DNA from: Ophiura sarsii
Lineage: Eukaryota > Echinodermata > Ophiuroidea > Amphilepidida > Ophiuridae
Assembly (NCBI GenBank): GCA_035610835.1
Contig: CM069454.1
Span: forward strand, 58,262,580-58,326,579
Direction: 5' to 3'
DNA: 64,000 bases
In this document: positions 52,555-62,359 of the stretch, one piece after another
Position numbering within the stretch: position 1 is the first letter of the stretch
Layout: each line of letters starts with the position of its first letter
Notes under the pieces: generated by a model
The model's database searches: none
Seen by the model: the letters and a program-made list of their open reading frames with translations, nothing else
What the model was told of the DNA's origin: nothing
Position numbers and translations under genes: made by a program

Positions 52555-53940
52555 CCAAACCTTTCAAGTTTCAGCATGTTTATAATATTGTTACATCCGG
52601 AAGTATGCCGCAAGATTGGAAGGATGCAAACGTAACTCCTCTCCACAAGAAAGGTTCTCGGACAGTCTGCAACAACTATAGACCAGTTTCACTAACCAGC
52701 CAAGTTGTGAAAATTTTGGAGCGCCTTGTTTTGGATGCCCTGTTAGACTTTACGGGAAGAAACAACATTATTTCATGTGAACAACATGGGTTTCAGAAGA
52801 AATGTTTGTGCACAACTCAATTGCTTGAATGTATTGCTGATTGGACTAGAGCTCATGAAGACAAAACTTGTAGCGGAACGGGTGCTTTTTATTTAGATTT
52901 TTCCAAAGCGTTTGACTCGGTGCCGCATCTAAGATTGATCTTCAAACTTCAGCAGTTGGGAATCAGAGGTCATCTCCTTCAGTGGATCAAGGCCTTCTTG
53001 ATTGGTAGTTAAGACAACGTGTTATCTTGAGAAACGGTACATCTTCCTGGAGAGACGTTATCAGTGGTGTCCCACAGGGTACGATTCTCGGGCCGATACT
53101 ATTTTTATTATTTGTGAATGATATGCCAGACGTAGTCAGCTCAGCTGCGAAAATGTTTGCTGACGACACGAAAGTTTACAGAAATATATAATGTTCATGA
53201 CTGTGAAGATCTGCAGAAGGATCTTAATGCCTTGTCCGCTCGGTCCCATCACTGGTTATTACACTTCAATGCATCTAAATGTGTCACTGTAAGATTTCGC
53301 TCCGCCTTTAATTATGTGTATTCCTTAAACAATGTTAAGTGGAAGTTATCTGCAAGAAGTTTCTGTGCAGAAGGATCTTGGCGTCTTAGTGAGTAATGAT
53401 CTTAAACCATCACATCATATTAATAGCATCTGTAAGCGGGCTAACCAGAGAATTGGTAAGATCAAACGTTGTTTCAGCAACTTCACAGATGAGAAGATCA
53501 TCATTTTGTACAAGGTCATCATTGAGTATGCCTCAGTCGTATGGAACCCTATATTAAAAAAGATATTGATAAACTAGAGAAATTGCAGAGGAGGTGTTTG
53601 CGACTTTGTCTAACAGTAACAGATATCAACCTTCCTACTCTTGAGGAGAGAAGAAGACAGACTGATATGGTGGAGACCTACAAATATTTGACCGACAGAT
53701 ACAAAACTTCTCCAACGACATTCTTCCAAATTCCACATAGAGAAGGCTGGAGAGGTCACTCCCTTAAATTATTTAAGGCAAATGCAAAGACAGACGTTGC
53801 AAAGCAGTTCTTTGGAAACAGAGTTGTCAATGAGTGGAACACTCTTGCTCAAGATATCATTTCTGCACCAACTGTGTATTCATTTAAAGAGAAGTTGAGG
53901 ACTCTTCCTTCCGGATCAAGGAGTCAATCTACCAAGTAAC
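52555..53940 (+). pseudogene. Non-LTR reverse transcriptase, 5'-truncated and broken
   Basis: RT domain pieces in order: [74 protein letters not shown], then the catalytic FADDTKVY, then QKDLGVLVSNDLKPS and RRCLRLCLTVTDINLPTLEE. The order is that of Jockey/CR1-group LINEs. No endonuclease domain. The reading frame changes near 53010, 53180, 53340-53370 and 53545, so it is dead. It lies in the intron after SSAT exon 1b. Confidence 0.88.
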
Positions 53941-54212
53941 CAAGTAACCAAGTATTGAGGGCCCTCATAAAATGATTTATGATCAGAAATGTAAATCTGC
54001 ATAAAACTCAACATTAAAAAAAAATTATGGGTAGAGGGCGCCCCCTGGAAAAGATCACATAATATGCTTTTAATTATTTTAAGTGCAAAAAACATTCAAC
54101 AATCAACAAATGAAATCATGCATGAACAACAACAAAGAACATATATGTATCTTTTAGTTTTACATGATCATTGAGGAACTTTATATTATTATTACATTAG
54201 TAGAGGAAGTGA

Positions 54213-54515
54213 CTATAAAGCTGATGATCGGGCAGCCATTTCGAGAAAAGCTATACAGCCGACGATGTTAAATGACTCACATGCGAGGCCCGAGGCCGAC
54301 ACGAGGATAGCCTGCTGCAGGCGCTAGTATTTTTATTAAGAAACAGAACAGCAGGCCCAGAGGGCCGAGCTGCATGGGGCCGGCTTAACAAGAGAACCGA
54401 ACGGTTAGTGGGTCCGATTTAGATAGGCCCCGCAGGGCTAATCAAAACCACTGATTGGCTGTATAATGAGTGTATAGTTTTTCCTGAAATAGCTGCCTGA
54501 TCATCGGCTGTATAA
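54213..54515. mobile_element. MITE with AGCTGATGATCGGGCAGCC ends
   Basis: CTATAAAGCTGATGATCGGG at the left and the inverse of TTATACAGCCGATGATCAGG at the right, about 45 bp each. The interior is GC-rich (GAGGCCCGAGGCCGACACGA), unlike its surroundings. Confidence 0.65.
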
Positions 54516-54719
54516 TAATTATATAGTGTACATAGCTTCTACCATATATTATTAGTAAAATTTAGGAAGGAAGCTTGATCATTCAATTCATTGAAGTTCA
54601 ATTTGAACTTGAAAGTTGAATATGATGAAGTTGATGCCTTGAATTTATATTATTATAGCCTTTTTTTTAAATTAGGCTGCTCAAAAAGAGCCTACCTGCT
54701 GGTTCTAATATCTTATTAT

Positions 54720-55240
54720 ATTATGACTTACAATCTGCGGCTTGCAGCAGCCATTTTTGTGAATTTTTAACGATAAAAACTTCAGAAACTGTGTAGTAGA
54801 AATCTGCCGACCGCTGCTGAACTGATGACAGCTCTTGGTAAAATATTTACGATATGTGTAGCCTCGATCTCTGTTACTACTGGCTGAAACATCGCACCAT
54901 CAATCAATATAAAAGTACTTTGCACACGAGTGATGACACTAATTTTTAAGATTCCTCGACCTTTGCTCCCAAAGAAGACGAGCTGCAAATACCTACTAAT
55001 GTCAACAAAAAATTCATGTTCAATTTCGAAAAGTAGTGTTTGTTTATGTTATGTTTTAACTTTTCATTCAACCTTTTCAGATAAATAGTAACCCCGGCTT
55101 AAAAACGTGAAGTACTATTCATCTTTAAAAACGTAATAAATCAAGAACTGACCTCAAAAGGCCGCATACATTAACTTTAAATTTTATTTAAATAAGCTTA
55201 CTATAATAAAATTTTAATTTGTCCAAAATTAAAATTAGTG
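54720..55240 (+). promoter_or_regulatory. Upstream region of SSAT copy 2
   Basis: 54728-54780 repeats 50070-50110 (CGGCTTGCAGCAGCCATTTT). 55100-55240 resembles the blocks before 51981 and 40710 (ATCAAGAACTGACC, AATAAGCTTACT). Confidence 0.4.
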
Positions 55241-55364
55241 ATGTCTCATCCACAATATGTTATTCGTGAAGCAATTGAATCAGACTGTGAAGCTATACAT
55301 CATCTAATTATAGAACTTGCAATATTTGAAAAATCGGTAGAACAAGTGACTAACACAGTCCAAG
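55241..55364 (+). CDS. SSAT copy 2, exon 1
   Basis: MSHPQYVIREAIESDCEAIH, HLIIELAIFEKSVEQVTNTV, Q plus one base; donor G/GTAAGT. One codon longer than the other two first exons. Confidence 0.88.
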
Positions 55365-58300
55365 GTAAGTTGCCCAGTAATTAGTAGTAGCTCTGATCTG
55401 AGCATGGACTTTATAGTTGAGCCTAGGCTATGACTGAGACTGAGAGAGAAAAAACTGAAAAAATATGTGTAACAATTTGTAAAAAGATCACATTATAATT
55501 GTTACGCTTTATTCTGCCGTGGACTTGATAAAAGTCTAGCATCTTGTCCATGTATGTTGGATTCAGCAGTGTACATCACATTTGAACCAACCAACCAACC
55601 AACCAGTATCCATTTTCCAAGTAGCTCTGAATCATAGCTCTCTGTCTAAAGAGCTATGAAAGGAAAGCATCCGAGTCGGCGTCTGATATTTTCATCAATA
55701 TTTTTCAACTTTTCTGAATAAAATAAGTCAAACATATTTAATGTTCAGATACTCAATAGTATGCCTTGATTAAATATCTCAACCTGTTTCTATTTCCAAG
55801 AAATACTTTCTTGCATTTGAATTGCCATATTCCCGCTACAGTAGAAAAATTGGACAGACTGTCTAGGCTTGTTTTTGTAGCTACCCAGTTAGTAGAAGAT
55901 CTAGGGCCTATATTACATTTTCGTCAATGATGATGTACGAAGCTGAAATGATAGGGAGAGCCGGAGAGGGGCGCGTACTTGCGCACATTTTCCATCACAT
56001 CAACAATTTTGAAGATGACTATTACAAGGTTAATGAATGAAAGTCAATGTCTAAGTTCATACGCATGCATTTGCAATGATTCATCATTGAATGAGGCATG
56101 TCATAATCATTTCGGCTGATCTCATTATTGACATTTATCACTAACCTTTTTTTGCCCGGCCCCCAACCTCAACACAAAAGTTGGTAATCATGATCATTCT
56201 AAATATCGCTGAAAAGGGGTATATTTTCGAGTGTCAGCTCATACCTTAACCCCCTGAGAACTACCGGCTGATTGGTTAAAAATATGGATACATCATTTAT
56301 TGAACCAATGAGAGACATTGTTAGAATAATTGTATCCCTGATAAAGATGGGAGTGAAACATTTTACAAGCTGCATTTGAATTGGCTATTCATATGAGTAC
56401 ATCTTGTATTAATAAACCAATCAGAACCACTGTATGATAGACAGGTAGACCCCTAGGGGGTTAAGGGTATTTTATGTATCAAGTCTCTGCAAAATTCAAG
56501 CAAAGGGGTATTTACTCATGGAGTTTGTACACAACCCTTATCAAATCATAGGCTCCTTCACCTCGGTATGGTTTTAATTATAAACCGTAGACTGTACATT
56601 CTATAATCTACAGTGGTCAAAAAAGTAACTATACAGGTAATAAATGGGCTTTTAACTCTAAAATATATATCGTACCTAAAATCATTAAATTATAAAGTTG
56701 TTGAGAAATTTATCTTCTTTCATATTGCACGCAGGATCGGTTAAATATTGAAGAAGTGACAATCGAAAATGTAAGGTAAATTCACAATTTCATGTTCACA
56801 TTTTTCTTTTCTACACACGGACCCAGCTACGGGTACATTATCGATTACCAGTAGTGCAATTGCATGGGGATGCAAGCGCAGGTTAGATAGTCGGCAGTAT
56901 TGTTACGATGGATCAATACACCACACGCACGCTACCTGTCATACTCTCCCCCGTGTTGAAAAGTAAAATGTGAAACTGAAATTGTGACTTTACCTTACAT
57001 TTTTGATTGTCACTTCTTCAATATTCAACCAATCCTAAAGTTGAGATATGAGATATAACACATGAAATGTATCAGGTTATGTATCATTTTGCATAAAAAA
57101 GCCCCTCCCCCACCCAACTCAACACAAAAGTTGGTAACCATGATTGTTCTTCACTTTTTCGAAGTACCTATTTGCACTTGGATATTTCATCAATTTACCC
57201 CCCCCCCCCCCCCCATGTGCTATATCTCATATCTCAACTTTATTATTTAATATTTTTAGGTAGGATATATATTTTTAGAGTAACAAGCCCATATAACCAG
57301 TCAATAGTTAGGTCACCCAAGCCCTATATGAAAGCTATGAAGATTGTTAAACGGGGTCAGTCGTCACAAACATGCACAAGCACAATAGTCAAACGACCTT
57401 GCTATTGTCATGCTATTGTCAACACTCCCTACACAGAGGTCTGCAGTGCAAATCTGTACGATTTTCGCCATGTAATGTCTATGGCAGATTTCATTCCGTG
57501 GTATAAAGCTATGAGGTTTCCGTGTTCTTCGCTATCTCCAAGCAGATAGAGCAATACGTACATGGACTTTTTTGTAGACGAGGGTTCATTTCATGATTTG
57601 GTGAGGTTTAGAATGAGTTAGGATTCCTGTAATTTTGAAGACCACGGATTTTCAAAACGTGAAGTTTCCGACATTGTACGACATAAATTTAGTCACCAAA
57701 CGTGTTTAAAACTATACATTTTACCGTTATGCAGATGTTATTGACCCTCCTCTAAAATTCTACATGATTTTTAATACGTTTCTTAGTTTTTGAGATGCCT
57801 AAATAGACCATTTTCCGAAGCTATTTCTAGCAAATATTGCAGTCACTAAGACTCCATTGTTTTCTTGCGTATAACAAAATATGACATGCAGCGTGACCTC
57901 CTTACTGGCTGATATAACCATATAATTTCTGTATGTAACAACCCAATCCATTATTTGAGTTAACACCAGTTCACAACACAGGACCATAAACACCTGATAA
58001 TTGGGAGCAACATGTTTTATCTATTTTACTTACCATAATTGGAAAAGGGGTATTTGTAACCCCATTTTTTCCTTGAATTTGCAACACAAAAGGGGGGTGG
58101 TAAAATTGATGAAATATCCAAGTGCAAATAGGTACTTCGAAAAAGTGAAGAACAATCATGGTTACCAACTTTTGTGTTGAGTTGGGTGGGGGAGGGGCTT
58201 TTTTATGCAAAATGATACATAACCTGATACATTTCATGTGTTATTCAGACATTTATATTTTCCATACACCATAACAGCATAAACAGTTCAAAAATAATAT

Positions 58301-61300
58301 GAAATGACACTAAAGATGGCAACAGTGGGTTTTTAATTAATTTGTTTGTTTCATTATATGCTTAAAAAATTGTTGAAAATTATACTTGTACTCAAATATT
58401 CACAAACATTCGGACCTTCGCCCAAAAACACCAAAATAACCAAGAAAACCCCAAAATAACCCCCCCCCCCCAAAAAAAACACCACACACACACACCAAAA
58501 AAAACACCAAAAAACACACCTAACTGACCGACCATACCTGCCAGAACCAGGTTTTTTCATCGCCTTAGTAGCCCTTACTTTAAAATTATTGGAAAAGAAC
58601 CATGTTTTCTCCAATTAAATATGCTCATTATAATATCCCTTTTTCAGGTCTAAAAGATGATGGATTTGGAAAGAACTCTTTCTTCAAATGCCTAGTAGCA
58701 GAAACTAACAACACAGTCAATGGCGGTGGCGGCACATCATCACCTGAATGTACAGAGGTGCATAAAGAAAACACTGTTATTGGATATGCACTGTATTATT
58801 TTGGCTACAGTACCTGGGATGGTAAACTGGTTTATCTAGAAGACATTTATGTATCTACAGATCATAGAGGTAAGTCAAATTGTGGTCAGAATCAGAATCT
58901 TGAACCCCTAAGTTATAGAGATGACAAGCTGACAGCAACAGAAGTTATGGTTAGTTAATTCTTTCCATGTGGCAGGCGTCTGCAGACGACATTCCAAAAT
59001 TTCACAAAATGTTTTAAAAATGTCAAAATTTCATTACCATACTTAGAATCACCATATGAAATGCATTGAAATATAAGTACAAACATGCCTAGTATTGTTT
59101 CAGTATAAGACAAACCTTGACAAGACAACAACTTTTTAAAATTATTTTATGATTGGCTAGTATGAGCGAAATTTTCAAGCGGGCCTAACTATTGATTGGA
59201 GTTGACAGGCTGACAGCAACAGAGGTTATGGTCCCACACCACCCAAAAATCTTCCTATTGCTATAGCATAAGAGGTGGAAGAGGCGTTGTGTCCCTTCCC
59301 CCTAAATTTCGCGACCCCCTCTGTATCCCCTCCCTAATATTTGCCAAATGCCCCCATAGAACATGTCCGCCGGGCGCCGCCGGTTGAAAATTCATATTTG
59401 TGTTAAACTTTTCTCAATTATAAAGCAAACTGGTTCATTCAATTCATTGTTTTCTTTTTAAATATCTAGAATCTAGATGTCTTCTGCCTAAAAATAATCA
59501 ATTTGTCTGGGTGACTTGTACTTTGCTTTGCTACAGTCAATGATATTCTAGTTAAAAAAGTATCCCAGGATTTTAAAGGTGCTGTTCTGATTGCTGTCCC
59601 GATTTTTAACTTTTTACATGGAAGGTCATCCTTAAATTTGTCACATTCCAAAGTTTGAGTTGCATAACTCAAATGGTTCTTATTTTAGAAGCACAAGGTC
59701 ACACAAAAATTGCCCATTGAGTAGTACACAAACTGGCTGGTGGTTAACCACCTTTGGCAGTAATTCACCACATTTTAGCCTATAATTTCTATGTCAAACA
59801 TTTCTGGCCCCTAATATTTTACAGACATAATGAGAAAAAGATGGGGATTCTTCTGATATCAAAATATCTTGATGTGAAAAAAAAAAAATCATAGCCCAAA
59901 AAAAGTGATCGGAACATACACCTATAATCATTAATTGAAATAAACATTTCATTGTTTAATTGCTTACACAGGTGCAGGTTTAGGAACTTCTCTTATGAAG
60001 ATGGTAGCTAAGGTACGTTATATTGAAACAAATGGTCATCATTGCATGGGTGTCACATGTGTGTCACATGGGTAAGAAATGGTCAAACACATGGCTATCA
60101 CATGGATGACAAATGGTCAAACATGGGTAGGAAATGGTCAAACTCACATGGATGACAAATGGTCAAACACATGAGAGTTACATGAGCACACATGGGTAGC
60201 AATGGGCAAAAACATGGGTATGATATCCATGTGGGAGGGGGGATACTCACATACATAAGGTAAACAGGTAAGTGGCACTCTAAGGCCAAAAAAAAAATGT
60301 GTTATGTTGTCCTCGACAGCTTTCGGGCGGATTTTTTTTTTTTTTTAATTTTTAAAAAATTTCTTTTACCAGCAGAAGCTCAAAGTTCAGCCAACAAGAA
60401 GTTAAAATCACTCTAAGAGGTGCACATATATGTTATAAACACTTAATTTAATATTAATGCCATTTAAACTGTTAAAAAAAAATCTGAAAAAAATCTGGAA
60501 AAAAAATCTGAAAAAAAAGAAATCTGAAAAGAAGAAAAAAAATGTTTTTTTTAATTTTTTTAAATACGATTTAAAAAAAAACACCAACGATTTAAAAAAA
60601 AAAGAAATCGGAAAAAAAAATCAAAAAAAATCGGAGCGGCCCTAAAATGACGAGCGGGCGGTCGAGGACAACATAACATTTTTTTTTTTTTGGCCTAATG
60701 GATCACTTTTTGTGTGCAAATATTCCCTACACATATATGGGGTATGTTTGGTGCTGAAAAACCTTATAAACATGGGTCCCAAATCATGAAAAAACCACAC
60801 AAACATGGCTCTCAAATCGCAAAACAAAACCCATTCAAATCAACCATTTTCTTATGATTTTGTAACCTCCTCAGATTCGAGAAAAGAGCCGGAGACTCGT
60901 TGCTGCTAAATTGTGACGCGATCAAGAGGAATGAGTCGGATGTCGACCCTGGTCGAAAATGAGTTTTAATACAGTTTTAAAGAAGACACCTAGAGCTTTC
61001 AGAAACTGAAAACCCCATGTCGATACGACGTTTTGTTCCAAAGTTATGTCAAATTGTATACATGAATTTCCATCAAAACTTATGCAAGCCGCCATTTTGA
61101 ATTGGCCATATCTCAATTTGGGATTCCCCGACATCCGACTCATTCCTCTTGATCGCGTCACAATTATGGAACAAGCTCCCAGTACATCTGAGGAAATCTG
61201 TTTTCCTTGCCTGCCTTTAGACGCGCACTTCAAACTTATTTGTTTCCAACATAAATTGTTATTTTGTTTCCTTGTTTATATGTAAAAGTTCTGTGTTCTT

Positions 61301-61561
61301 CTATTATTAACTCATTAAAGATAGAGTTACATTTTATATCTGATTTTATTTCAACAGAAAGCAGCTGACGTGGGTTGCGTGAGGATGCAATGGGCCGTAT
61401 TGGGTTGGAACAAAGATGCGCGCAAACTGTACAATAAGATCGGCGCTACAGACCTAACAGAAGTGGAAGACTGGCATGTATTGACATTGAGGAAGGAGAA
61501 ATTTATAGAGTTTGCCAAACAAGATACTACTACCTCGAACGGAAATATACTTTGTATATGA
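55241..61561 (+). CDS. SSAT-family acetyltransferase, copy 2
   Basis: Same enzyme family and layout as copy 1. Exons 55241-55364, 58648-58869, 59972-60012 and 61358-61561 join in phase to 196 residues. Start MSHPQYVIREAIESDCEAIH; exon 2 has GGGTSSPE where copy 1 is shorter; loop RGAGLG across exons 2/3; KLYNKIGATD and VEDWHVLTLRKEKFIEFAKQ near the end; native tail NGNILCI. Introns 1, 2 and 3 align piecewise with those of copy 1, showing a tandem segmental duplication. Intron 1 carries a Tc1-like and a long-TIR element, intron 3 a short minisatellite and a Harbinger-like MITE. SSAT versus thialysine specificity is undecided. Confidence 0.9.
55365..56245. other. SSAT copy 2 intron 1, left part
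   Basis: 55925-56040 and 56195-56245 are homologous to 40905-41410 of copy 1 (GCGCACATTTTCCATCACAT, CTAAATATCGCTGAA). No gene. Confidence 0.5.
56250..56460. mobile_element. piggyBac-like MITE family A, copy 4
   Basis: TTAA at 56246-56249 and 56461-56464; ends CCCCCTGAGAACTACC and GGTAGACCCCTAGGGGG. Confidence 0.82.
56611..57316. mobile_element. Tc1/mariner-like element, relative of 20916-22092
   Basis: Starts CAGTGGTCAAAAAAGTAACT. The right end (TTTTAGGTAGGATATATATT, about 57253-57316) is the inverse of the left subterminal region. Shares AAAGTTGTTGAGAAATTT, CACGG...GTATGACAGGT-type inverse motifs and CAATATTCAACC with the element at 20916. Interrupted at about 57058-57222. Confidence 0.6.
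57058..58242. mobile_element. Element with ~140-bp near-identical TIRs
   Basis: 57058-57198 and 58093-58242 are inverse copies; both start AACACATGAAATGTATCAGG and give the same 45-residue translation. Poly-C at 57200-57214 in the left arm only. The interior has no recognised gene. Confidence 0.75.
58243..58647. other. SSAT copy 2 intron 1, right end
   Basis: A Harbinger-like end (inverse of TAA GGCGATGAAAAAACCTGG) ends near 58566 with C and A homopolymers before it. The last 35 bp match the same place in copy 1. Confidence 0.5.
58648..58869 (+). CDS. SSAT copy 2, exon 2
   Basis: Acceptor CCCTTTTTCAG, donor AGAG/GTAAGT. DDGFGKNSFFKCLVAETNNT, then VNGGGGTSSPECTEVHKENT, VIGYALYYFGYSTWDGKLVY, LEDIYVSTDHR. 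Confidence 0.92.
58870..59971. other. SSAT copy 2 intron 2
   Basis: Shared in part with intron 2 of copy 1. Contains the empty target of the copy 1 SINE at about 59537-59545. No gene. Confidence 0.5.
59972..60012 (+). CDS. SSAT copy 2, exon 3
   Basis: AGLGTSLMKMVAK; acceptor CTTACACAG, donor AAG/GTACGT. One residue differs from copy 1 (Thr for Ile). Confidence 0.88.
60040..60235. repeat. Short counterpart of the copy 1 minisatellite
   Basis: About four or five irregular units (ACATGGATGACAAATGGTCA, GGGTAGGAAATGGTCAAAC) at the same place in intron 3 where copy 1 has about 2.4 kb. Confidence 0.85.
60284..60695. mobile_element. Harbinger-like MITE, copy 2
   Basis: GGCCAAAAAAAAAATGTGTT to TTTTGGCC, TAA at 60281-60283 and 60696-60698. 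Subterminal TTATGTTGTCCTCGAC and its inverse. Copy 1 of the gene has the empty site (CCCTAATGGATCAC, 45658-45671). Confidence 0.8.
60911..61163. repeat. Perfect 35-bp inverted repeat
   Basis: 60911-60945 and 61129-61163 are exact inverse copies (TTGTGACGCGATCAAGAGGA ...) around a 183-bp loop. The right arm runs into a LINE-like fragment. Confidence 0.85.
61154..61260 (+). pseudogene. Small CR1-like LINE tail fragment
   Basis: ASQLWNKLPVHLRKS followed in another frame by a FKL-type tail resembles the C-terminal segment of CR1-like ORF2 (compare the copy at 38300). Very short and stopped. Confidence 0.45.
61358..61561 (+). CDS. SSAT copy 2, exon 4
   Basis: Acceptor TTTTATTTCAACAG. KAADVGCVRMQWAVLGWN, KLYNKIGATD, VEDWHVLTLRKEKFIEFAKQ, DTTTSNGNILCI and TGA. 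Likely the ancestral C-terminus. Confidence 0.9.
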   Translation, partial: KAADVGCVRMQWAVLGWNKDARKLYNKIGATDLTEVEDWHVLTLRKEKFIEFAKQDTTTSNGNILCI

Positions 61562-61789
61562 TACCCGCTGAGGCGCTGAAAAAAACCCACCCTGTATATG
61601 GGTAAATGGACCTGTTCAGTCGGTCGGGCATTTTTTGATTGTTTTGTTTTTCAAAAGAGTCATGAAATTTTGGTGAATTTGTAACAATTCTCCAAATGTT
61701 CAACAATTTCGAAAAATATTTAAAATAAAAAAGCCAATAAAATTTCAACAATTCTCAAGATTTTTTTAGAAAATGCAAAGACGTTTTAA

Positions 61790-62067
61790 CCCTAACTCTA
61801 CCCCCCACCCCACACTTTTTTAGAATTTTTTCTTCAACATGGAAAATCAACCAATATATCCCTCTGATACCCCCGGGATTTGATCCAGGGACCTCTCGCG
61901 CCAAAGGCGAAGAATTCCCCACTACACCACGGCTGTCAAGGTTAGTTTGCGTAGTGTATTGCGCAAACTATATGGGCTGGGCCCATTTTTTCATCCAAAA
62001 ACTTCCGAGCCGGGTCGTACCAACGTGCCCAGTCGTGGTATATTGTGGTATATGGTAGGGTTTAGGG
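61790..62067 (-). mobile_element. TTAA element with tRNA-Gly-like module, copy 5
   Basis: TTAA at 61786-61789, TTAT at 62068-62071. Minus strand 61934-61871: GCCGTGGTGTAGTGGGGAAT, TTCGCCTTTGGCGCGA, GGTCCCTGGATCAAATCCC, close to tRNA-Gly in D, anticodon and T arms, though the anticodon loop CTTTGGC is altered. Confidence 0.72.
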
Positions 62068-62130
62068 TTATATTAACAAAACTTAGAACATTTTTGAAGG
62101 GAAAAAAAAATCAAAACAGTTGCTTCTTAA

Positions 62131-62247
62131 CCCTAACTCTACCCCCCCCCCCCCCCCCACACTTTTTTCAGAATTTTTTCTTCAACGTGGAAAATCAACC
62201 AAAATATCACCCAGTCGTGGTATATTGTGGTATATGGTAGGGTTAGG
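62131..62247. mobile_element. Deleted TTAA element, copy 6
   Basis: TTAA at 62127-62130 and CCCTAACTCTACC with a C run; the right end GGTAGGGTTAGG has a decayed target. The tRNA-like middle has been lost by internal deletion, leaving 117 bp. Confidence 0.65.
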
Positions 62248-62359
62248 TTTGAAGAAAGAAAGAAAAATTGGGTCGGTTGAGCCCGTACTAACAGGGTTTG
62301 TTTTTTCGTTACCTCAACAGAGAATATTCCATCAACAAAACCATCATACCTCATTGTCA

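Noticed and set aside
52488..53012. Intact reverse transcriptase gene
   Set aside because: Stop and at least four frame changes before the end of the domain; no endonuclease; 5' end replaced by another repeat.
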